From a virus, in the IMG/VR virus record IMGVR_UViG_3300045107_000625, positions 1 to 35,630 of that record: DNA of 35,630 bases. One strand, given 5' to 3'. The stretch's first letter is position 1, and each line of letters starts with the position of its first letter. The position numbers were made by a program, and so were the translations under genes. Below, piece after piece: positions 1 through 5,994 of this stretch. Under the pieces are notes generated by a model. The model was not told where the DNA came from. It saw only the letters and a list, made by a program, of their open reading frames with translations, and made no database searches.

Positions 1-186
1 TCGCTCTATAACGACGCGGGCACGCTGCTGGGCAGCCAAACGCTGACCACCAACATTCCTAGCACGGCGGGGCGCGAAACCGGGTTTGGCGTCGTGGCCA
101 CCAACAGCGGCACTACCGCCACCGACCTGATTGCAATGGACTATATCGGCTACTGGTACAGCATCGCGCGCTTGAGGGGGCAATAA
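1..186 (+). CDS. Tail-fibre-like protein, C-terminal end only (5' truncated)
   Basis: An open frame enters from the left edge and stops at TAA 184-186, giving the last 61 residues. The Gly/Thr/Ser-rich sequence ending TATDLIAMDYIGYW resembles the C-terminal ends of phage tail-fibre or receptor-binding proteins. This is family resemblance from memory, not a search. It sits just before the 309-1787 genes on the same strand. It may be the missing end of the fibre gene that leaves the right edge of the window (34420 onward). The two fragments do not join in frame without at least one extra base. Confidence 0.5.
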   Translation, partial: SLYNDAGTLLGSQTLTTNIPSTAGRETGFGVVATNSGTTATDLIAMDYIGYWYSIARLRGQ

Positions 187-270
187 ATAATCGCCATCCG
201 GGATCCCAACTCAACCTGGGGGGGCTGGAAGGCTGGCCGTAGGACCGCTCTAGCCGATAGGAGACAGGTT

Positions 271-294
271 GCGGTGGTTCGGGAGAGCCACCGC
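271..294 (+). promoter_or_regulatory. Strong hairpin upstream of the gene at 309
   Basis: GCGGTGG at 271-277 pairs with CCACCGC at 288-294, and the inner TTC/GAG extends the stem to about ten pairs around a GGGA loop. No T-run follows, so it is not a classical terminator. It lies just before the Shine-Dalgarno (GGAGG, 299-303) of the next gene. It could be an mRNA processing or stability element. No gene is seen between 187 and 308. Confidence 0.4.
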
Positions 295-308
295 GATTGG
301 AGGTAGTT

Positions 309-1025
309 ATGCCCAAACGACTGGTAATCGCCTACACCCCGATCACGGCCACACTGACCGTCAACCCGGACGCGGGGACGGCACGGCAGCGGGGGCGGGA
401 GTTTGCTGCCGCGCTGCTGTCCTCGGGGCTGGCCGAGTTTTTGAGCCTCCATGGCCCCTATTTTGGCAGCAAAGCGACGCCCTCGACGGTAGTCGGGGCG
501 AACGCTATCCCCGGCTGGTTGGGCGGACGGACGATGGATGGGCAAACCGGCAACGACTTCCGAGCGGCGGCAGCGTTCATCGTGGGGATGATCGAGGCTG
601 GGATGACCTGCCACGACGGACGGGAGATTTACAGCCTGACCCTGCCTAGCCACTTCGACCTTTCGATGGGGTTCACCCGCCGCCTGCCCGACCATGAGCC
701 TGATCGCGACTTGATTCCTGACAACGTGCGGGCGGTGTGGGGCACGCGCTACAAAACCGGCCAGGGGCTCTACGGCGGGGAATCAGGGCAGGGCGGGCCG
801 GGGCCCTACCCCACCACGCCCGAACTGCACGAGGCGCGGTGGATTCTGGCCCTGCAGAAATCCGACCCCGACGCCTGGCTCTGGGACTACTACGAGGCCC
901 CGGTCGTCGAGGGCCGGGTGCAGCAGCGGGTGGCCCAGGGCGTAGGCAACGCCCTGGCGAAGTACCGGACCACCAGCGTCACCCCGGCCCAGATCGCCGC
1001 GCTGGTGGCGAAGGCCCAAGCTTGA
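309..1025 (+). CDS. Hypothetical phage protein (238 aa) between tail fibre and membrane genes
   Basis: I do not recognise this protein. The ATG at 309 is chosen because GGAGG lies five bases upstream; an in-frame TTG at 297 overlaps that site and is less likely. The sequence looks soluble, with no signal peptide or membrane segment. It has an aromatic and Gly-rich middle (around GTRYKTGQGLYGGESG) and a helical C-terminus rich in Ala and Gln. Lying between a fibre end and two membrane proteins, it could be a tail accessory, assembly or lysis protein. None of these roles can be read from the sequence. Confidence 0.75.
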   Translation: MPKRLVIAYTPITATLTVNPDAGTARQRGREFAAALLSSGLAEFLSLHGPYFGSKATPSTVVGANAIPGWLGGRTMDGQTGNDFRAAAAFIVGMIEAGMTCHDGREIYSLTLPSHFDLSMGFTRRLPDHEPDRDLIPDNVRAVWGTRYKTGQGLYGGESGQGGPGPYPTTPELHEARWILALQKSDPDAWLWDYYEAPVVEGRVQQRVAQGVGNALAKYRTTSVTPAQIAALVAKAQA

Positions 1026-1060
1026 CCTGGGCGTACGCCCTCGAGAACGCGGGAGCGATG

Positions 1061-1393
1061 ATGGCTGACCCGACGACTACCCTCGAGCCGCTTCAATACG
1101 TGCTCAGCTTCGCGCTCGGATTCGCCACCCAGCTGGGGCGCCTTTTCGACCCCGACGACGGGCGGCTGTTGCCCTGGTGGCGCATCCTGGCCCGGGCCGG
1201 GCTGGCCGGGCTGGGCAGTTTGGGGACCATCGCGTACCTGGCCGACCACATAGATGTGACCCCGAACCTCGTGATCCTCACCGGGGTTGCCGTAGGGTGG
1301 GTGGGGGGTATCTTCATCGGCCTGTTGTCCGGTGACATCCGGCTCAGGTTCCAGCGGAAGGAGGGTGACAAGAATGATGGAAACCTTGAATAA
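1061..1393 (+). CDS. Small membrane protein, holin-like (110 aa)
   Basis: The start is taken as the second of two adjacent ATGs (1061), five bases after GGGAG; ATG 1058 and a TTG at 1022 overlapping the previous stop are alternatives. Hydrophobic stretches (YVLSFALGFATQL, LAGLGSLGTIAYLA, LVILTGVAVGWVGGIFIGLL) give two or three membrane segments, followed by a charged tail (RLRFQRKEGDKNDG). Size, topology and position after a tail-fibre end fit a phage holin, but there is no diagnostic motif. It overlaps the next gene by 20 bases, indicating translational coupling. Confidence 0.65.
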   Translation: MADPTTTLEPLQYVLSFALGFATQLGRLFDPDDGRLLPWWRILARAGLAGLGSLGTIAYLADHIDVTPNLVILTGVAVGWVGGIFIGLLSGDIRLRFQRKEGDKNDGNLE

Positions 1394-1787
1394 CCTGTAC
1401 GTGTGGTGGGTCGGGGTGTGGGTGCTCGGCCCGGAGCGGTGGCTCGACTGGGTTCAGAGCTACCCCATCGGCGGCTCGGACAGCGCGATCTACCTCGCCT
1501 ACGCCGAGTTTTTCGCCATCATCTCGATGGCCCTGACAATCCGGATCGCGCGCAAGCTGGGGCGTTTCCACGTGGCCTGGTGGTTCGGCGGGGTGCTGCT
1601 GTGTAACGTCCTGGTCTTCATGCGGGCCACGTTCCCCCCGCCGGGGCCACCGCTCACCCCGCTCGACCTGTTGATGCTGGGGTTCCTGTTGTGGGCTGAG
1701 TGGATCGCCGCCTTGGGGGTGAAATACCGCGCAACCTTACGGCGCCCCACCGATTGGGGTGCACTCCGGCGAAAGCTCGAGTCATGA
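1374..1787 (+). CDS. Membrane protein with three to four TM segments (137 aa)
   Basis: AAGGAGG at 1358-1364 lies nine bases before ATG 1374, which supports this start; ATG 1377 is equally in frame. Hydrophobic helices are seen at the N-terminus (LYVWWVGVWVLG), around AIYLAYAEFFAIISMALTI, WWFGGVLLCNVLVFM and LDLLMLGFLLWAEWIAAL. The basic C-terminus (RRPTDWGALRRKLES) probably faces the cytoplasm. It ends the rightward block before the attachment-site region. It could be a second holin/antiholin or a lysogenic-conversion membrane protein. The family was not recognised. Confidence 0.65.
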   Translation: MMETLNNLYVWWVGVWVLGPERWLDWVQSYPIGGSDSAIYLAYAEFFAIISMALTIRIARKLGRFHVAWWFGGVLLCNVLVFMRATFPPPGPPLTPLDLLMLGFLLWAEWIAALGVKYRATLRRPTDWGALRRKLES

Positions 1788-1809
1788 CCCCACGCCTAAA
1801 GGCGGGGGC
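1788..1809. repeat. Hairpin resembling an IS200/IS605-family end, or a terminator
   Basis: CCCCACGCC, a TAAA loop and GGCGGGGG form an imperfect hairpin directly after the stop of the previous gene. From general knowledge, hairpins with a CGCC-TAAA-GGCG core in C/G runs are typical of the ends of IS200/IS605-family elements. No transposase (TnpA) or TnpB gene is next to it here. It may instead serve as the terminator of the 309-1787 block, although only a mixed TTCC tract follows. Confidence 0.4.
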
Positions 1810-1826
1810 TTCCTCGGAGCGTCGCG

Positions 1827-1851
1827 GTGAAACGGTGAAACAGAGTGAAAC
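1827..1851 (+). repeat. Three GTGAAAC direct repeats left of the att core
   Basis: GTGAAAC occurs at 1827-1833, 1835-1841 and 1845-1851, all in the same orientation and eight to ten bases apart. Two more copies lie at 2046-2062 on the other side of the att core. Clustered short direct repeats flanking a core are the usual form of arm-type binding sites for tyrosine integrases such as lambda Int. Assigning these as arm sites is inference. Confidence 0.5.
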
Positions 1852-1879
1852 AAAAAGAAAACCGAACAGCCAAAAACCG

Positions 1880-1924
1880 TGGTGGGCGCTGAGGGACTTG
1901 AACCCCCGACTTTATCCTTGTAAG
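1880..1924 (-). other. attP-type core: 3' half of a tRNA-Val(TAC) gene
   Basis: Read on the minus strand from 1924, this gives anticodon loop CTTACAA (anticodon TAC), a 3' anticodon-stem strand GGATA, a five-base variable region, a T-arm with loop TTCAAGT between GGGGG and CCCTC, acceptor strand AGCGCCC, discriminator A and CCA (1880-1882). Beyond 1924 the sequence cannot complete the anticodon stem and no D-arm is seen, so identity to a tRNA ends at the anticodon loop. That is the usual crossover point for tRNA-targeting integrases. The integrase gene ends about 40 bases away. I read this as the phage-borne att core, not a functional tRNA gene. Confidence 0.75.
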
Positions 1925-1966
1925 GACGACACCGGACCCTATTCATAGAGCCCACTTAGATGACTT

Positions 1967-3217
1967 TCAGCGTTCCCGTGGTTCTTCATCCGAATCTGCC
2001 CCAAAACTGGAAGGGGTCTGAGAAGAGGGTCGAGCCTCGGTTTTGGTGAAACGGGGTGAAACCAGCGATCGATTCTGGACCGCATCCACCAAATCTTGCT
2101 TGTTGAGTTTGTGGTAAAACTTCACGGCGGTCACCACGCTGCGCTGGCCGTGAAAGTTGGCGACCAGCTTGGGGTTGCCAGTGGCTCGGATTAGCTCGGT
2201 CTCACTCGTCACCCGCAGGTCGTGCAACCGGTACAGTCCGATTCTGACTTTGCGCCGCTGGCCGTCCTTCCCCAGCCGCTCCACTGTCTCGAACAGCCCC
2301 GCTCGAATTTGCAAGCTCTCGAAAAGGCGGTTGTAGTTGTTGGGCAGGATTCGGGTGCCGGCAGCGCTGGGGAACAGCCAATCTTCGGGGGCTGCATGGC
2401 CCTCGGCCTGCATATAGCGGCGGTGCTCCAGCAGCACCGCCTTGGCCTCGGCGTTGAGCGGCACGTCACGCACCGAACCTGACGTTTTGGTAGGCCCCAC
2501 CTTGCCCGCGTTGCCGGGTTTGGGCACGATAGCCCGGCGAATGTGCGCCCAGCCGTCCACTAAATCTATGTCGGCCCACTGGAGGCCCAGGGCCTCGCCG
2601 CGCCGCAGGCCCAGCGCCAGGGTGAGGTACACCAGGGCGTACAGCCGGTGGCTGCGGGCGGCCTCCAGGAGCCGGGCTACGTGCTCGGGGGTCATGGCCT
2701 GGCCCGGCGAGCTTTCGGGCAACCGGGGCAGCTCGGATAGGGCCACCGGGTTGGTGCGCAGCTCGTCGGGCCATCGGCGCAGGGCCCGCTTCCAGGCCGA
2801 ACCCAGGAACTGTCGGAGCTTGACCACAGTGCTTTTGGCGTGGGGCAGGCTGCGGTAGAAAGCCTCGAGCTGGTCGGGGGTGAGCTGATCCAGGCGGATG
2901 TGCCCGATGCCGTGCTCGATGTGGGCCAGGTGGCCGCGCATTCGTTGTTGGGTGTTCTCGTCGAGGTCGGTGCGGGTTTCCAAATAGGCCGCGCACCACT
3001 CGCCCACCGTGGGCAGTTCGCCGCCGCCGTGTCCCTGGGTGAGCAGGAGCCGCGAAAGGAGCTGCTCGGCCCGCTTGCGGTTGGCGGCGGAGGCCGGGCC
3101 GGGGCTGGTGGCGCTCTTGACCAAGCGCTTGCCCTCGCGGTAGCCCAGCGTGACTCGCACGAGGTAACAGCCACGTTCGGGGACGTAGCGCACGGAGCCT
3201 AGGGAGCGACGGGGCAT
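1967..3217 (-). CDS. int: Phage integrase, tyrosine recombinase
   Basis: A 416-residue site-specific recombinase for integration and excision. The N-terminal part (about 1-60) resembles an AP2-like arm-binding domain and residues about 70-165 a SAM-like core-binding domain. The catalytic domain shows the expected residues: R205 in LGLRRGE, K244 in GPTKTSGS, the HDLR box at 332-335, H356 and nucleophile Y368 in KFYHK. The start ATG (3217) has GAGGA seven bases upstream. The gene reads toward the att core, which is about 40 bases beyond its stop, the standard int-att arrangement. Length is normal for the family. Confidence 0.95.
   Translation of the reverse strand: MPRRSLGSVRYVPERGCYLVRVTLGYREGKRLVKSATSPGPASAANRKRAEQLLSRLLLTQGHGGGELPTVGEWCAAYLETRTDLDENTQQRMRGHLAHIEHGIGHIRLDQLTPDQLEAFYRSLPHAKSTVVKLRQFLGSAWKRALRRWPDELRTNPVALSELPRLPESSPGQAMTPEHVARLLEAARSHRLYALVYLTLALGLRRGEALGLQWADIDLVDGWAHIRRAIVPKPGNAGKVGPTKTSGSVRDVPLNAEAKAVLLEHRRYMQAEGHAAPEDWLFPSAAGTRILPNNYNRLFESLQIRAGLFETVERLGKDGQRRKVRIGLYRLHDLRVTSETELIRATGNPKLVANFHGQRSVVTAVKFYHKLNKQDLVDAVQNRSLVSPRFTKTEARPSSQTPSSFGADSDEEPRER
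2046..2062 (+). repeat. Two GTGAAAC direct repeats right of the att core
   Basis: GTGAAAC at 2046-2052 and 2056-2062, ten bases apart, lie within the 3' end of the integrase gene. Orientation and spacing match the triplet at 1827-1851. Together they flank the tRNA-derived core and are candidate integrase arm sites. Confidence 0.45.
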
Positions 3218-3228
3218 GTTTCAATCCT

Positions 3229-3250
3229 CACTCGGGCTTTAGCCCGAGTG
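3229..3250. promoter_or_regulatory. 22-bp near-perfect palindrome just upstream of int
   Basis: CACTCGGGCT (3229-3238) and AGCCCGAGTG (3241-3250) are exact inverse complements around a two-base centre. It lies between the int Shine-Dalgarno and the upstream small ORF, whose stop codon is inside it. No T-run follows on the int-coding strand. An mRNA hairpin limiting int expression, or a protein-binding operator, would both fit. Confidence 0.5.
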
Positions 3251-3334
3251 CAACATACAGCCATCCAGATAGCGCCCCGCCTGCTCGGGGGTGATCCCGC
3301 CGTAGTGGTTGATTCGGGAGGGCTGGCGGGGCAT
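3239..3334 (-). CDS. Tiny ORF (31 aa) upstream of int; related to a remnant beyond the lipoprotein gene
   Basis: ATG 3334 to TAA 3239 encodes a peptide ending with ITPEQAGRYLDGCMLHSG. No clear ribosome-binding site is seen. Its RYLDGCML segment matches RYLDACIL, encoded in a 22-bp near-identical copy at 3922-3943 on the far side of the lipoprotein gene. This fits an original small gene that was split or part-duplicated when the lipoprotein cargo entered. Whether it is translated is unknown. Confidence 0.3.
   Translation of the reverse strand: MPRQPSRINHYGGITPEQAGRYLDGCMLHSG
3255..3276. repeat. Direct repeat flanking the lipoprotein gene, copy 1
   Basis: The 22-bp segment (ATACAG, one variable base, then CATCCAGATAGCGCC) recurs at 3922-3943 with a single mismatch. 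The two copies bracket the AT-rich lipoprotein gene at 3356-3898, consistent with insertion or recombination of a cargo cassette. Confidence 0.7.
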
Positions 3335-3355
3335 AAGAAAGGGACGGTTGATGTT

Positions 3356-3898
3356 TTATTGATTGGGCTTGCCCGAAAACAAAGCATCAATTCGAATTGG
3401 CGTATCGCCATCCAATAAAGCAACAGACAAGCGGATGTTGGTTTCCGACTTCAATGGATACTCAAATATATTTCTGTAGTAATAACCAACATAGCTGTCG
3501 AAATAAGCGTTGTCCAAAGGATAAAAACCGTCCTCAATTTTTGATTTAGGTGGTGCAATAGATGGGGCTTTGGGGGAATTCCTGTCAGCATAACTACTAA
3601 AACTTGGGATCGCTCGAGTAGTTTTACCATTAGGCAAAATCATTACTGAGTCATCCCAAATAACTTTTATAACTTTATCGCTAGTATTTACCAAAGTAAA
3701 ACCAATATGATTACGAAATATGACGAACTGGATTTCAAAATCTTGATATTTAGCTACAAAAGTGCCATTTTGGCTTGTGTAGTTTTGCCCGTCTATGGTC
3801 ATTGTAAACGCCTTACCCCCATCTATGGGGTTATAAACAACGGATGGAAAGCAAGCCGTCAAGAACCCTAACAAAGTTAAACTCAACAACTTTTTCAT
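3356..3898 (-). CDS. AT-rich lipoprotein, candidate lysogenic-conversion (moron) gene
   Basis: This 180-residue protein begins MKKLLSLTLLGFLTAC, a type II signal peptide with lipobox LTAC and lipidated Cys16, so it should be exported and membrane-anchored. The mature part is rich in Asn, Tyr, Ile and beta-prone stretches and matches no family I know. Start ATG 3898 follows GAGGTG at eight bases. The DNA is clearly AT-richer than its surroundings, uses codons rare in neighbours, and is bracketed by 22-bp direct repeats. It lies between repressor and integrase on the strand expected to be read in the lysogen. An accessory role such as superinfection exclusion is inference. Confidence 0.85.
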   Translation of the reverse strand: MKKLLSLTLLGFLTACFPSVVYNPIDGGKAFTMTIDGQNYTSQNGTFVAKYQDFEIQFVIFRNHIGFTLVNTSDKVIKVIWDDSVMILPNGKTTRAIPSFSSYADRNSPKAPSIAPPKSKIEDGFYPLDNAYFDSYVGYYYRNIFEYPLKSETNIRLSVALLDGDTPIRIDALFSGKPNQ

Positions 3899-3921
3899 CT
3901 TCGCTTCACCTCAAAACTAGA

Positions 3922-3943
3922 ATACAGGCATCCAGATAGCGCC
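3922..3943. repeat. Direct repeat flanking the lipoprotein gene, copy 2
   Basis: Near-identical (21 of 22) to 3255-3276. In minus-strand sense it falls just after the repressor stop and ahead of the lipoprotein Shine-Dalgarno. It encodes the scrap RYLDACIL, with no start of its own. Confidence 0.7.
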
Positions 3944-3955
3944 ACGGTTTATTTG

Positions 3956-4693
3956 TCACCCCTTCTGGATTCGCATCACGGAAACCCCCACGATCCGGCT
4001 GCCTGGAGGGGCTACCAGCACCGGAACGTAGTTGCTGTTGTCGTTGCCCAGGGTAAGGCGGGTGTCGTTATCTCCGCTGAGGTAGCGCTTGATGACGACC
4101 CCGTCATCCGACATCCACACCGCCACCACCTGCCCCGGCTCGGCGTGGTCCTGGCGGCGGCAGATCACCAAGCTGCCGTCTGAGACGTAATCCTGCATGG
4201 AGTTGCCCCGAACCCGGACGCAAAAGGTATTCTCCGGATCCATGTGGTTGAGGTCGGGAAGAAGAAGGGTGATCATCTCAGGGTCATCCTGAAACCAGGG
4301 CGGCCCCGCCCCGGCCTCGATGATGGGGAGGCTGACCAGCCGGAGGTCCGGCCCAGCCCGGCTCACGGCGTCCTCGACGCGCTGCTCCATAACCTGCGAT
4401 GGCTGGCCCAGGCCGAGCGCGGCCCAGCTCGCCGGGTCGAACTCGAGAGCTCGGTAAATCGCGAGCAGGCGATTCCCTTGGAGTGACATGGGATGAATGA
4501 TGCCCCGCTCGAGGTCACTGACAGTGGTCTGGGCAATGATGTTTTTGTCGCTGGCCGGGTCGTAGGTGCGATCCGAAAGCTCCTGCTGGGTCAGGTTCAG
4601 GCGCTTCCGGCGCTCGTAAAACGCTTTGGCCCACGCCGGGCGCTGATCGTTCGCGACACAAGACATTATGGAACAAGCGTAAGGTATAACCAT
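3956..4693 (-). CDS. CI/LexA-type phage repressor with S24 autocleavage domain
   Basis: Up to 245 residues. The N-terminal HTH (about 30-70: RLNLTQQELSDRT, then TTVSDLERG) resembles a Cro/C1-type domain with a small insertion. The C-terminal part is an S24 peptidase domain: an Ala-Gly cleavage region in IEAGAG (about 125-130), the serine in GNSM (S165) and the lysine in VIKRY (K202). It should hold lysogeny by repressing the rightward promoter and self-cleave after DNA damage. The start may be ATG 4693 or ATG 4666 (MSCVAND); neither has a convincing Shine-Dalgarno. It diverges from the leaderless HTH gene at 4760. Confidence 0.93.
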   Translation of the reverse strand: MVIPYACSIMSCVANDQRPAWAKAFYERRKRLNLTQQELSDRTYDPASDKNIIAQTTVSDLERGIIHPMSLQGNRLLAIYRALEFDPASWAALGLGQPSQVMEQRVEDAVSRAGPDLRLVSLPIIEAGAGPPWFQDDPEMITLLLPDLNHMDPENTFCVRVRGNSMQDYVSDGSLVICRRQDHAEPGQVVAVWMSDDGVVIKRYLSGDNDTRLTLGNDNSNYVPVLVAPPGSRIVGVSVMRIQKG

Positions 4694-4752
4694 ACCAATA
4701 CGCTATCATACTACCGTTACCGGTATTGACATATATAACCCTGCCGTTATAC
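4684..4752. promoter_or_regulatory. Candidate operator region between repressor and early genes
   Basis: GTATAAC (4684-4690) and its inverse complement GTTATAC (4746-4752) lie at the two ends. A perfect eight-base palindrome TACCGGTA (4718-4725) abuts the -35 box of the rightward promoter. Repressor binding here is expected from the divergent layout. The exact sites are a guess from symmetry. Confidence 0.4.
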
Positions 4753-4753
4753 T
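4726..4753 (+). promoter_or_regulatory. Rightward early promoter, leaderless type
   Basis: A consensus -35 TTGACA (4726-4731), a 16-base spacer and -10 TATACT (4748-4753). The ATG of the next gene begins at 4760, six bases after the -10 box, about where transcription should start. The mRNA would therefore have no leader, a known feature of many Deinococcus-Thermus promoters. No Shine-Dalgarno is present, in agreement. Confidence 0.75.
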
Positions 4754-4759
4754 AATGGC

Positions 4760-5011
4760 ATGAACCCCGACGACCTACGGGAAATGACCCTCGAGCAGCT
4801 GTCGAAAATTACGCGTCGCTCGCCTGTCACTTTGCGGATGTGGGCGCGGCGGCGGCAGCTGCCTGCCCGGAAGATAGGGAAGACCTATGTAGTGTCCATC
4901 CCTATTTTTTTGGCCTCGCTTACCGATGGATCGTTAGCCGCTTGTTTTTCAGTTCGCGAGGCGGCAGAGATCCGCCAAAAGCTCGAGCAACCGGTCGAGG
5001 TGCTGTCATGA
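4760..5011 (+). CDS. Small HTH protein, Cro/excisionase-like (83 aa)
   Basis: The N-terminal half (EMTLEQLSKITRRSPVTLRMWARRRQLPARKIGKTYVV) reads as a MerR/excisionase-type helix-turn-helix with a wing, a DNA-binding domain of the HTH_17 kind. The C-terminal half contains a second helical part (FSVREAAEIRQKLEQ). As first gene under the rightward promoter and divergent from the repressor, it is the best candidate for a Cro-like regulator or recombination directionality factor. It is predicted to be translated from a leaderless message. Its stop overlaps the next start (ATGA). Confidence 0.8.
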   Translation: MNPDDLREMTLEQLSKITRRSPVTLRMWARRRQLPARKIGKTYVVSIPIFLASLTDGSLAACFSVREAAEIRQKLEQPVEVLS

Positions 5012-5244
5012 ACAGCCACGTCCCCCTCATCCTGACCCGCCCTCAGGCGCTTCAGTACACCGGCCTAACCCGCGACATGTTCGACGAAGCCGTTCGTTTG
5101 GGGATCATCACCCCCCTAAACCGCCGAGGGGCCAGAGGTGCGCTCCTATTTGACCGCGACGCCCTCGAGCCCGCTGTGCGGCGCTATCTGGACCGCTTGA
5201 AGGCTGTATCGGGCGCTGAGCCCGCAAAAGCAACCCCCCGCTAG
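5008..5244 (+). CDS. Second small HTH (MerR-like/excisionase-like) protein (78 aa)
   Basis: ATG 5008 overlaps the previous stop in an ATGA. The sequence LTRPQALQYTGLTRDMFDEAVRL followed by GARGALLFDRDALE matches the pattern of DNA-binding excisionase/MerR-type proteins: helix-turn-helix, then a beta wing and an 'F-D-x-x-x-L' helix. It is a candidate Xis or an early regulator cotranscribed with the gene at 4760. Which of the two acts in excision cannot be told from sequence. Confidence 0.75.
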   Translation: MNSHVPLILTRPQALQYTGLTRDMFDEAVRLGIITPLNRRGARGALLFDRDALEPAVRRYLDRLKAVSGAEPAKATPR

Positions 5245-5255
5245 CCGGCGGGGGG
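5234..5255 (+). terminator. GC-rich hairpin over the stop codon of the second HTH gene
   Basis: CCCCCCGC (5234-5241) pairs with GCGGGGGG (5248-5255) around a six-base loop. No T-run follows; a Shine-Dalgarno (AAGGAGG-like) for the next gene comes directly after. It may attenuate the early transcript or separate regulatory from early genes. Confidence 0.4.
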
Positions 5256-5270
5256 AAGGAAGGAGACCAA

Positions 5271-5591
5271 ATGCTCACCAACACAATACCACAGACAGAG
5301 GATAGAGCGCGACTGGAGTGGATGCTCCAGCGGGCCGAGGAGCACGTGGCCCGGCTGCGCGAGGTCCATTCGAGGCTGCCCATCGGCAGCCTCGAGTGGG
5401 CCTGGACCGATGAGTCCCTGTTCGAGGCCCGCTGCGTGCTGCGGCATATCAGGACGGCCATCAGGATGGCCGGGCGAAAGTGGGAGTGCGAGCGCTGCGG
5501 CCAGCGCTACGGCCCCGAGTGGGTCGCGGCCTGGGGGCTGCGCTGCGATGTGGAGTGTGACGGCGATTTGGTGGAGGTGGACCGTGCCTAA
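5271..5591 (+). CDS. Early protein with a C-terminal cysteine pair motif (106 aa)
   Basis: Start ATG 5271 follows AAGGAAGGAG. The N-terminal half is helical (RARLEWMLQRAEEHVARLREV). The C-terminal half has CERCGQRYG and, further on, RCDVEC, four cysteines that could hold one zinc ion. No family is recognised. It is the first of three neighbouring genes with such motifs and overlaps the next gene by eight bases. Confidence 0.75.
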   Translation: MLTNTIPQTEDRARLEWMLQRAEEHVARLREVHSRLPIGSLEWAWTDESLFEARCVLRHIRTAIRMAGRKWECERCGQRYGPEWVAAWGLRCDVECDGDLVEVDRA

Positions 5592-5994
5592 GCCCACCTA
5601 CTACCTCGTTAAGGCCGCGCGGTGCTCGCACTGCGGCGGCGCGGGATACGTCCAGCACCCCGCTTGGGAGCGTTACTGGATCGAGTACCGCAAGCACTTC
5701 GGTTCCCACGGCGAGCCCAATGCATTGGCTGAGATCGACTTCCACGACGCCTTTTGGCGCGGTGAAGGGTACCATCACCCCAAAGACATCCCCGCCGAAG
5801 AGGAGCCCTGCCCCGAGTGCGAGGGGCTAGGGGCCCTCCGGTCCGAGGCGCGGCTCGAGGAGGCCCTGCGCGAGTTGCTGCCCCAGCTGCTGGCCGAGGC
5901 CGAGGCTCGCGAGCGGGCCAGTCTTGAGGCGGCAGACGCTGCTGCCCTGCTCGAGGACCTCGAGCAGGGTGAGGGCTACGGCGAGGTGGCCTGA
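5584..5994 (+). CDS. Early protein with two CxxCxGxG zinc-knuckle motifs (136 aa)
   Basis: The start is GTG 5584, with a strong GGAGGT site shortly upstream and overlap with the previous stop. CSHCGGAG near the N-terminus and CPECEGLG near the middle are DnaJ-type zinc-knuckle repeats, likely coordinating one zinc between them. The C-terminal part is a long Ala/Glu-rich helix (about 85-130), probably a coiled coil. The function is unknown. In phages such knuckles occur in small nucleic-acid- or protein-binding accessory proteins. The stop overlaps the next ATG (TGATG). Confidence 0.75.
   Translation: MPKPTYYLVKAARCSHCGGAGYVQHPAWERYWIEYRKHFGSHGEPNALAEIDFHDAFWRGEGYHHPKDIPAEEEPCPECEGLGALRSEARLEEALRELLPQLLAEAEARERASLEAADAAALLEDLEQGEGYGEVA

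Noticed and set aside
1880-1924. Functional tRNA gene
   Set aside because: Only the 3' half is present; the 5' anticodon strand, D-arm and 5' acceptor strand cannot be found beyond 1924.
2442-3202. Plus-strand open frames across the integrase gene
   Set aside because: They are shadows of the GC-rich integrase gene on the other strand, with no ribosome sites or recognisable products.
3199-3423. 74-codon minus-strand frame between int and the lipoprotein gene
   Set aside because: It overlaps both neighbours in another frame, including the lipoprotein end and the int start. The 31-codon frame at 3239-3334 matches the repeat remnant better.
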